This document shows positions 26,550 through 33,130 of a stretch of DNA of 64,000 nucleotides, piece by piece. A model generated the notes under the pieces. The model was not told the DNA's origin. It did no database searches and worked only from the letters and a program-made list of their open reading frames with translations. This DNA is from an uncultured Myxococcaceae bacterium (lineage in GTDB: Bacteria > Myxococcota_A > Polyangia > Polyangiales > Ga0077539), in assembly GCA_945952225.1 (NCBI GenBank), contig CAMFHP010000018.1:31655-95654 (forward strand), in the 5' to 3' direction. A program made the translations under genes and the position numbers. Each line of letters begins with the position of its first letter. Position 1 is the first letter of the stretch.

Positions 26550-27719
26550 ATGCCTACAACGCCCACGCTCCGCGCCGTCGGCGCAGCGCTCGTCGCGACG
26601 CTCTTCAGCGCCGTCGGTGATGGCTGCGGCGCACGCACCGGCCTCCTCGTTCCCGATGTCGAGACGAGCACCGACGCGACCGCCGACGTCGACGTGCCCG
26701 ATGTGCCCGACGTCGTCGACCGCCCCATCGCCTGCGTGCCCGGACACTTCACGCTCGAAGCGCGCGCCGCCGACCTGCTCCTCGTCATCGACCGCTCGGG
26801 CTCGATGGATCAGGGCCTCTCGGGCATGCGCGGCGGCACCTCGAAGTGGTCGCTGATGCGCAGCGCGCTCGCCACCACGCTGCCCCGCTTTCAAGACCGC
26901 ATCCACGTGGGCGCGCTCTTCTACCCCGAAGACGGCGCGGCCTCGCGGCTCGCGGCCTGCGCGTTCAGCAACGTGCCCATCGTCGACGTGGCCCCCGCCG
27001 CGGGCGCCGTGCCCACGGTGCTCGACGTGTTCAACAACACCGCGCCGGGCGGGAGCACCCCCACCGCCGCGGCCCTCCTTCGCGCGTACACGTGGCTCGT
27101 GCGCAACGCGAACCCCGCCCGCGCGCGCTACCTCGTGCTCGCCACCGACGGCGGCCCCAACTGCAACACCGCGCTCGATCCCACGACGTGCACGTGCGTG
27201 AACGGCAACACCGGCGGATGCGGCGGCGGACCGGGCGGCTCTCCCGGCAGCATCAACTGCCTCGACGACGTGCGCACCGTGTCGACGATCGCGCAGATCG
27301 CTTCGAACGCCGTGACGTCGATTCCCACCTTCGTGATCGGCATCGCGGGAGACAACAACCCCGCCGTGGTGCGCACGCTCAACCAGATGGCCGCCGCGGG
27401 CGGTCGCCCCAATCGCACGGCCGCGGGCGAGCCCACGTACTTCAGCGCCACGCAGGAGGGCGACCTGGAGCGCGCCTTCAACGCCATTCAGGGCACCATC
27501 GCGCGGTGCACGTACATCGCCGCGACGCGCCCCGCCGACACCGACGTGGTGACCCTCGCGGTCAACGGCATGCGCGTCTCGCGCGACACCTCGCGCGTGA
27601 ACGGCTGGGACTGGACCGATCGCGCGATCGGCGAGATCACGCTCTTCGGCGCCGCGTGCCCCACGAGCACCGTGCCCCTCGTCGACGCCACGGTGGAGTG
27701 CAACCCCGATGCGCGCTGA
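26550..27719 (+). CDS. VWA-domain lipoprotein
   Basis: 389 residues. Signal peptide with Cys near residue 26 (lipobox GDGC, non-standard), linker with VDVPDVPDVVD, then a von Willebrand A domain containing the MIDAS motif VIDRSGSMDQGLSG, a later LATDGGPNC (Asp) and a Thr-Pro region (GGSTPTAA). Cysteine-rich loops (CTCVNGNTGGCGGGPGG) interrupt the fold. Same domain plan as 17034-18248, so probably a paralogue. The next lipoprotein starts inside its last 11 bp, in another frame (27709), so both are made from one transcript. Ligand unknown. The frame is divergent from the His-rich protein gene, with 103 bp between. Confidence 0.82.
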   Translation: MPTTPTLRAVGAALVATLFSAVGDGCGARTGLLVPDVETSTDATADVDVPDVPDVVDRPIACVPGHFTLEARAADLLLVIDRSGSMDQGLSGMRGGTSKWSLMRSALATTLPRFQDRIHVGALFYPEDGAASRLAACAFSNVPIVDVAPAAGAVPTVLDVFNNTAPGGSTPTAAALLRAYTWLVRNANPARARYLVLATDGGPNCNTALDPTTCTCVNGNTGGCGGGPGGSPGSINCLDDVRTVSTIAQIASNAVTSIPTFVIGIAGDNNPAVVRTLNQMAAAGGRPNRTAAGEPTYFSATQEGDLERAFNAIQGTIARCTYIAATRPADTDVVTLAVNGMRVSRDTSRVNGWDWTDRAIGEITLFGAACPTSTVPLVDATVECNPDAR

Positions 27720-28209
27720 CCTCGCCCTCGCCCTCGCGGGCCTCGTCGCGCTCTCGGCCTGCACCTCGTCGGAGTCGTGCACCGCGGGCGAACAACGGGC
27801 CTGCACGCGCGTCGTCGACGGCGGCGTCACGCAGTCGGGCTACCAGAGCTGCGGAGGCACCGAAGAGTGGTCGCCCTGCGTGCCCGTGGGCTCGTGCGCG
27901 GGCGCCTCGGAGGCCTACCGACGCTGCGAGACGAGCGCGCAGTGCGGGCCCTCGGGATGCGGCGTCTGCGGGCACTACGCGGGCGTGCAGAACCCCATGG
28001 GCTTCAACCTCTGCTACCCGTACTGTCAGGCCGACAGCGACTGCGCGCCCGACTCGGCGGCCACCGACGTGAGCCCGCGCTGCGTGCTCGGGCAGTGCAC
28101 GCTCCTCTGCCGCGCGTCGTCGCTGTGCCCGCGCGACACGCAGTGCCTCCCGTGGGCCGACGGCACGGCGGCCGCGGCGTATCCCGGATGGACCGGGCTC
28201 TGCGAGTAG
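27709..28209 (+). CDS. Cys-rich lipoprotein coupled to VWA lipoprotein
   Basis: 166 residues overlapping the VWA gene by 11 bp in another frame. Signal peptide with lipobox LSAC (Cys18), then a disulfide-rich domain with about 20 cysteines, among them CGPSGCGVCGHYAG, CYPYCQADSDC and CRASSLCPRDTQC. No Stig1 or knottin spacing was evident, so it may be a distinct fold. The overlap indicates joint expression and probably a complex with the VWA lipoprotein. Outer-surface location inferred from the signal. Confidence 0.7.
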   Translation: MRADLALALAGLVALSACTSSESCTAGEQRACTRVVDGGVTQSGYQSCGGTEEWSPCVPVGSCAGASEAYRRCETSAQCGPSGCGVCGHYAGVQNPMGFNLCYPYCQADSDCAPDSAATDVSPRCVLGQCTLLCRASSLCPRDTQCLPWADGTAAAAYPGWTGLCE

Positions 28210-28255
28210 CGCGCGGCGGTACCCTTCGCAGCGCACATCTCGTAGGCTCGCGCGC

Positions 28256-28657
28256 ATGGCGCACGACAGCGACCGCCCCGCAGCGGGGCACTCCCACGGA
28301 TGCGATCACGACTGCCACACCTGCGGCGCCGCCCCTCTGGCGGGCCTCGCGGCGTGTCCCTACTGCCGTTGCGCGTACCAGGGCGTGGCGCCCGGCGTGA
28401 CGTGCCCGGGGTGCACGGCGATCAACGCGCGGGGCCGTACGGTCTGCGCGCAGTGCAACGGATCGCTCACGCGGGCGTGTGTGTTCTGCGCGTTCGCCAC
28501 GCCCCTCGACCAGCCCCAGTGCGCGCGCTGCCACGAGCCCTTCGCCGGTGCCGAAGAGCGCAAGCGCGCGCGCGACGCGGGACGCGCCCCGAGCACCAAC
28601 ACCGACCCCACCGGCGCCAACATCTTCAACTCGCTCAACTCGATCTTGAAGGGCTGA
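28256..28657 (+). CDS. Zinc-ribbon protein
   Basis: 133 residues. Short His/Asp/Cys N-terminus (GHSHGCDHDCHTCGAA), then successive CxxC knuckles: CPYCRC, CPGC, CAQC, CVFC and CARC, which pair into about two or three zinc ribbons. The C-terminal 40 residues are polar and end NIFNSLNSILKG. Zinc ribbons of this kind bind nucleic acid or act as structural hubs; no enzyme domain is present. A -10-like TAGGCT (28243-28248) ends 7 nt before the ATG and no Shine-Dalgarno is seen, so the message is likely leaderless. It is followed by a hairpin and then by the PARP gene, 84 bp downstream on the same strand. Confidence 0.7.
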   Translation: MAHDSDRPAAGHSHGCDHDCHTCGAAPLAGLAACPYCRCAYQGVAPGVTCPGCTAINARGRTVCAQCNGSLTRACVFCAFATPLDQPQCARCHEPFAGAEERKRARDAGRAPSTNTDPTGANIFNSLNSILKG

Positions 28658-28664
28658 CACGGTC

Positions 28665-28681
28665 GGGACAGCCAATGTCCC
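28665..28681 (+). terminator. Small hairpin after the zinc-ribbon gene
   Basis: GGGACA (28665-28670), loop GCCAA, TGTCCC (28676-28681), 7 nt past the stop. Short stem without a T tract; possible terminator separating this gene from the PARP promoter. Confidence 0.35.
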
Positions 28682-28689
28682 CTTCGCCG

Positions 28690-28719
28690 TTGCCCTGCCC
28701 TCGCGTGGCGCCTTAGGGT
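28690..28719 (+). promoter_or_regulatory. Sigma70-like promoter of the PARP-macrodomain operon
   Basis: TTGCCC (28690-28695), 18-nt spacer, TAGGGT (28714-28719), 21 nt before the ATG at 28741. GAGGTG about 6 nt before the ATG could serve as ribosome-binding site. Confidence 0.4.
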
Positions 28720-28740
28720 ACGCGCCCTCCGAGGTGCACC

Positions 28741-30183
28741 ATGGCGACCGTGAAGGCGTGGAAGTTTGGCGACCCCAGCGCCCCTGCGTTTCCCGATGAT
28801 TTCGAGATCGTGAAGAAGGCCGTTCTTCAGGTCACGGACATCAAGACCAACCACAACAAGTACTACGGCATCGAGCTCCACCGCGGGACGGTGAAGTCGA
28901 AGCCGGTGTTCCGTGTGTTCACGCACTACGGCCGCACCGACGACCTCGAAAACAACCCCGACGCGGGCCAGAAGGAGTGCCGCCACGCGAGCACCGAGGG
29001 CGAGGCCGCGGCGATCTACCAGAGCATCTACGCGGAGAAGACCTCGGCGAAGAAGGGCTACAAAGAGCTCGCCCTCGCATCGAGCAAGATCGGGTCGCAG
29101 AAGGCGCGGGGCACCTCGTCGGGCGACATCGATTCGAAGACCGTGCAGAAGCTCGCCGAGCAGAAGGCCGCGCGCGGCGAGGCGCCGGTGGTGAAGCGCT
29201 CGAACCTCCACAGCCGCGTGCAGGACCTCGTGGGCGTCATCTACGCCGAGGCCACCGAGGCGCTCACGTCGACGGTGCAGGCGAAGATCACCGCGCAGGG
29301 CATCGAGACGCCGCTGGGCATCCTCACGCTCGGGCAGATCGAGAAGGGCGAAGAGATCCTTCAGGACCTCTATGCGCTCTTTCAGAAGGGCTCGAAGAGC
29401 CGCGCGAAGATGGAGGCGCTGTCGAGTCAGTTCTACACGATGATTCCGCACCGCATCGGGCGCTCGCGGGCGTCGATCGACGCGGCGGTGATCGACACGC
29501 TCGAAGACTTCAACGCCAAGCAGGAGACCCTTCAGCTCATGAAGGACATGCTCCAGGTGAACGGCGATGGCGGGAGCGTGCTCTACGACTCGCAGGTCGA
29601 CGCGAAGTACGACGCGCTCAAGTGCGACATCGGCTACGTCGAGCCGCACACGCCCGAGTGGGAGCGCATCCGCGACCACGTGGTGAAGAGCCAGATCAAG
29701 ACCACCGACCTCAAGGTGACCAACGTCTTCACGCTCAAGCGCGACACCGAACACCAGGTGTTCACCGGCGCCATCGACAACCAGCGGCTGCTCTTTCACG
29801 GCTCGCGGATCAAGAACTGGGTGGGCATCCTCTCGCGCGGGATCCTGATGCCGAAGATCGTGGTGAGCCTCGGCGTGCACCGCACCGACGCGGGCTGGCT
29901 GGGCAACGGCATCTACTTCGGCGACGCCTCGTGCACGAGCGCGTTCTACACGTCGCCGAGCCGCAAGGGCGTGCGCTACATGGCCCTCGCCAACGTCGCC
30001 CTCGGCAAGATGAAGGACTACACGAAGATCACCTACGGCATCACCGCGCCGCCCGACGGGTACCACTCGTGCCACGGCGTGCGGGCGAAGCGCGGGGTGA
30101 ACTCCGAGTTCTCCGACGACGAGTACGTGATCTACGATTCGCGCCAGCAGCGCCTCGACTACCTCGTCGAGTTCACGATGTGA
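28741..30183 (+). CDS. Bacterial poly(ADP-ribose) polymerase (WGR-PRD-catalytic)
   Basis: 480 residues with the minimal PARP1/2-like domain order. Residues about 1-115: WGR-like domain (KYYGIELHRGT, VFRVFTHYGRTDDLEN; the Trp of WGR is Tyr). Residues about 150-250: PARP regulatory domain with TPLGILTLGQI, EILQDLYALF and LSSQFYTMIPHRIG, matching the PLGKLS and FYTLIPH blocks of eukaryotic PARPs. Residues about 260-480: catalytic domain with the H-Y-E triad as His353 (LFHGSR), Tyr392 (GNGIYFGD) and Glu461 (DDEYVIYD). The retained Glu implies poly- rather than mono-ADP-ribosylation. WGR and PRD normally sense DNA ends, so DNA-damage-activated use of NAD is the likely role. N-terminal zinc fingers are absent. 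The macrodomain gene follows by 47 bp. Confidence 0.93.
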   Translation: MATVKAWKFGDPSAPAFPDDFEIVKKAVLQVTDIKTNHNKYYGIELHRGTVKSKPVFRVFTHYGRTDDLENNPDAGQKECRHASTEGEAAAIYQSIYAEKTSAKKGYKELALASSKIGSQKARGTSSGDIDSKTVQKLAEQKAARGEAPVVKRSNLHSRVQDLVGVIYAEATEALTSTVQAKITAQGIETPLGILTLGQIEKGEEILQDLYALFQKGSKSRAKMEALSSQFYTMIPHRIGRSRASIDAAVIDTLEDFNAKQETLQLMKDMLQVNGDGGSVLYDSQVDAKYDALKCDIGYVEPHTPEWERIRDHVVKSQIKTTDLKVTNVFTLKRDTEHQVFTGAIDNQRLLFHGSRIKNWVGILSRGILMPKIVVSLGVHRTDAGWLGNGIYFGDASCTSAFYTSPSRKGVRYMALANVALGKMKDYTKITYGITAPPDGYHSCHGVRAKRGVNSEFSDDEYVIYDSRQQRLDYLVEFTM

Positions 30184-30230
30184 CGACGGCCCGACGGCCG
30201 CTGCGAGACCGAGACGCAAGGAGCGATGCG

Positions 30231-31025
30231 ATGCAATCCGTGAAGGTGATCCTCGTCGACGTGAACCCCAAGATGGTGGCCGCGTGGCGCGAGGTGTTCG
30301 AAGAGCACCCCGAGGTCGACATCGTGCAGGGGTCCATGCTCGACCAGCAGGTCGACGCGTGGGTCTCGCCCACGAACGCGCGCGGCGAGATGGCCGGCGG
30401 CCTCGACGGCGTGATCAAGCGGCACTTCGGGCCGAAGATCCAGACGAAGGTCCAGTCGGAGATCGCGCGGCTCTACAAGGGATCGATGCCCGTGGGCACG
30501 GCGACCTGCGTGGAGACGGGCTCGAAGGTGCCGCGCTACCTCATCTCGACGCCCTCGATGGGCGCGTCGAGCGAAGACATCAGCGACACGCTCAACGTGG
30601 TGCTCACCTGCGCGGCGGCCTTTCAGACCGTGCACATGCAGAACGCCCGCGAGGCCGGGAGCATCACCTCGATCGCGCTGCCGGGCATCGGCACGGGCAC
30701 GGGCCGCACGCCCGTCGAGATCTGCGCCGACCTCATGTGGACGGCCTACAACCTCTTTCTCAACAACCAGTTCACGAACTACGCGGACATGCGCGCGGCG
30801 CTCGAAGAGGAGCTCGGCTCCCTCGGCAACAACCTCGCGCCGGGAGGCACCAAGGCCGCCAAGCCCGCCCCCGCGGCCGTGGCCCACGTGACCGGCAACG
30901 CCCCCGCGCCCGCGGCCGCTGCGTATGTGCCCAAGGGCCCGGTGATCCCCGGCAAGACGGCCCCCGCGGCCGCGCCTGCCGCCCCCAAGGCCAAGCCCCT
31001 CGACGACTTCGACGACCACGAGTGA
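30231..31025 (+). CDS. Macrodomain protein (ADP-ribose binding/hydrolase candidate)
   Basis: 264 residues from the ATG at 30231, with AAGGAG 7 nt upstream. Residues about 1-190 are a macrodomain: DIVQGSMLDQQVDAWVSPTNARGEMAGGLDGVIKRHFG carries the Asn and Gly-Gly/Asp of the ADP-ribose site, and PGIGTGTGRTPVE (around residues 150-160) corresponds to the phosphate-binding loop. The C-terminal 70 residues are a low-complexity Ala/Pro/Lys tail ending in an acidic DDFDDHE. Macrodomains bind ADP-ribose, and some remove it from proteins. Position directly after a PARP in the same transcription unit makes an eraser or reader role likely. Hydrolase activity is not provable from motifs; this variant is not of the standard NAANSxLxGGGVD wording. 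Confidence 0.85.
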   Translation: MQSVKVILVDVNPKMVAAWREVFEEHPEVDIVQGSMLDQQVDAWVSPTNARGEMAGGLDGVIKRHFGPKIQTKVQSEIARLYKGSMPVGTATCVETGSKVPRYLISTPSMGASSEDISDTLNVVLTCAAAFQTVHMQNAREAGSITSIALPGIGTGTGRTPVEICADLMWTAYNLFLNNQFTNYADMRAALEEELGSLGNNLAPGGTKAAKPAPAAVAHVTGNAPAPAAAAYVPKGPVIPGKTAPAAAPAAPKAKPLDDFDDHE

Positions 31026-31063
31026 TCGCGTCGCCCTCTCGCGGGTGACCGATCGCAGATCGT

Positions 31064-31118
31064 GAAATGCACAGCGCCCGGAGGCCTCTCGCGAGGTGCT
31101 CCGGGCGCATCGCATTTC
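31064..31118. terminator. Bidirectional hairpin between macrodomain and sdhC genes
   Basis: Nested inverted repeat: GAAATGC (31064-31070) with GCATTTC (31112-31118), then a 10-bp stem GCGCCCGGAG (31074-31083) with CTCCGGGCGC (31099-31108), and a small CCTC/GAGG stem in the loop. Placed between convergent genes, so it can stop transcription from both sides. Confidence 0.65.
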
Positions 31119-31136
31119 GTGGGGTGAAACGTGTCG

Positions 31137-31805
31137 TCAGTCGACGGGCGGTGCGAACTGCGCGCCGGCCTGGAAGAGCCCCGCGACCGCGCCCCAGCCG
31201 AACACCAGCAGTACGCCGAAGAAGAGCAGCGAGAGGATCTGCATGCGCTTCGCCGCGCGGGGCGACGCCGCGAGGCCGTAGATGAACGACGCGGTGTAGA
31301 CGCCGTTCGCGAGGTGGTACGCGGTGCCCAGCACGCCGAGGAGGTAGACCACCAGCGTCGGCGGGTGGTGGTGCATGTGCGCGGCGATGTCTTCGAAGGT
31401 CTCGTAGCCCGTGGCGCTCATCGCGGGCTTGATGCGCGCGAGGGTCACGTGGGCGAGGAGAAAGCCCAGCAGGCCGAGCGCCGAGAGGCGCTGGAGCATG
31501 TACTTGTAGTTGCCGAAGAACTTGTAGCCGTTGGGCTTCATCATGCCGATGCGCCGCAGGCCCCAGGCCGTGTGCAGGATCAGCGGGAGGAACACCACGA
31601 TGCTCACGATCGTGGAGGCGCCGGTCGCGCCGGGCTTCGAAACGCGCTCCTCCCAGGCCTCGGCGCCGCCCCACGAGCTGAGGTTCTCCCACAGGTGCCA
31701 GGTGGTCCAGACGCCCAGGGGAAAGAGCGCAACCACCGAGCCCAGACGCGAGGTCAGCAGACCTCCCGTCGTTGCGGGTTGATCGTGAACAGCAGCCTCC
31801 GACAT
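31137..31805 (-). CDS. sdhC: Succinate dehydrogenase cytochrome b subunit (b558 family)
   Basis: 222 residues from the ATG at 31805, preceded by GGAGGAG. About five hydrophobic helices with candidate heme-ligating histidines in TTWHLWENLSS, LILHTAWGL, LLAHVTLAR, AAHMHHHPP and TAYHLANGVY. This five-helix, two-heme layout is that of the SdhC subunit in b558-type (Bacteroidetes/epsilon/delta group) succinate:quinone oxidoreductases, which anchors SdhAB and passes electrons to quinone. sdhA and sdhB are not adjacent: the upstream neighbour reading the same way is an unrelated lipoprotein. The frame upstream of the ATG is open but looks non-coding. Confidence 0.85.
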   Translation of the reverse strand: MSEAAVHDQPATTGGLLTSRLGSVVALFPLGVWTTWHLWENLSSWGGAEAWEERVSKPGATGASTIVSIVVFLPLILHTAWGLRRIGMMKPNGYKFFGNYKYMLQRLSALGLLGFLLAHVTLARIKPAMSATGYETFEDIAAHMHHHPPTLVVYLLGVLGTAYHLANGVYTASFIYGLAASPRAAKRMQILSLLFFGVLLVFGWGAVAGLFQAGAQFAPPVD

Positions 31806-31984
31806 CGTCACTCCTCCGCGACCGCGCCGACGTCGATGCGTCGGAGGCGGTCTGCGCGCGCACCAAACCACAACCCGCGGCTCGAATGCAACCACGCGCG
31901 CGGCGCGGTGCGTGAGCGGACGGCTTCGTGAATGGTGGGGTCTGACAGGGCGCGCGGCGAGAGGAGGGCCGCGATGGAGCGCGC

Positions 31985-32866
31985 TCAGGCGTTGGGCGCG
32001 GTGCGCGGGAGCGTGCTGACGATCGACGGGCCCGAGCGACGATCACCACGCGTCACGCGGTGATGGAGCTGCGTGGCCCCGCCCTCGCGGCGCACGGTCA
32101 CCGCGAGGTCGAAGGCGCGTCCATCCCAGGTGAGCGCATCGACGGAGCGAACCGACTCGCCCTCGGCGAACACGCGCCCCTCGCCCACGCGCTCCCCATC
32201 GGCGCCGAGGCGCGCGAAGTACACGCCGTCACGGAGCGACGCGGCCACGGCGAACTCGTGTCCCGTGTACCCGAGGGCGACGCTGCGAGGCGCGTCGACG
32301 CCGTCGTGCACGATCGCGACGCGACCCACGACCGCCCCCTGCGCGTCGATGCGCGCGAAGCGGATGCGGCCGTTGTCACGGTCGGCCCACGCCACCGCGT
32401 GTCCCTCGGGCGTCGCGGCGACGGCGGGCGCTGCGATGGATTCTTCGTCGGTGGCTTCGTGTACGCGAACACCCTCGCCGCGAGCGTGGAGCGCGCCGTC
32501 GAGGCGGCCGGTGTAGACCGCGTGACGGGCGCCGTCGGTCCACGCGACGACGACACCGTCGGCGGTGCGGGCGCCGGTGATGTGCGCGTGGTTCGCGTCG
32601 GGCGCGAAGGCCAGCGACCCATCGGAGCCGACGGTGGGCACGGGCACGGCGGTCACCGCGGGTGCGACGACGCGAGGCGCGGGCGTGGGCACGGCCGACG
32701 GCGCGGGCAGTTCGACGGCGCGGGCCGTGAGGGCGGCCTGGGCGCCGGTGCCCACCGCGCGCTGCACGCGCTGGAGCTCTTCACCCGCGTTGCCGCATCC
32801 CACGAGCGACGAGAGCGCGGCGAGCGACACGACCGTTCCAGCGATCCAACCAGTGCGACGAGCCAT
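31985..32866 (-). CDS. Lipoprotein with beta-propeller-like body
   Basis: 293 residues. Signal peptide with lipobox LVGC (Cys24), a Pro/Ala/Val linker (residues about 50-80), then repeated beta-rich segments with similar spacing (VVVAWTDGARHAVYTGRL, HAVAWADRDNGRIRFARI, FAVAASLRDGVYFARLG, FDLAVTVRREGG), which suggest a small propeller. No family named. Divergent from the membrane methyltransferase-like gene at 33131, with 264 bp between that could hold both promoters. Function unknown. Confidence 0.7.
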   Translation of the reverse strand: MARRTGWIAGTVVSLAALSSLVGCGNAGEELQRVQRAVGTGAQAALTARAVELPAPSAVPTPAPRVVAPAVTAVPVPTVGSDGSLAFAPDANHAHITGARTADGVVVAWTDGARHAVYTGRLDGALHARGEGVRVHEATDEESIAAPAVAATPEGHAVAWADRDNGRIRFARIDAQGAVVGRVAIVHDGVDAPRSVALGYTGHEFAVAASLRDGVYFARLGADGERVGEGRVFAEGESVRSVDALTWDGRAFDLAVTVRREGGATQLHHRVTRGDRRSGPSIVSTLPRTAPNA

Positions 32867-33130
32867 TCTTCACCTCGGAGACGGGCGACAGGTTGCGGCG
32901 ATCAGGTCAAGCAATGCGCGAACACGGCGGGTAACGGCAGATCAGGGTCGCAAGTTAACCACCAGCCTCGGGAACAACGGAAGCCCCGTCGGTAGCCCTT
33001 CCGCAGATTCTTCGCGGACCGAACTTTCGGGTTGACAGAAGCGCTCCCGGGCACCGCACCGACCCACAAATCACCTTGAAAATACGAGGTTTCGCGCGTT
33101 CGCGGGCTGTACTAGCTTCGCGCCCTCGCT

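Noticed and set aside
26550..27719. Collagen/integrin-binding assignment for the VWA lipoprotein
   Set aside because: The MIDAS motif supports metal-dependent ligand binding only; no ligand can be read from the sequence.
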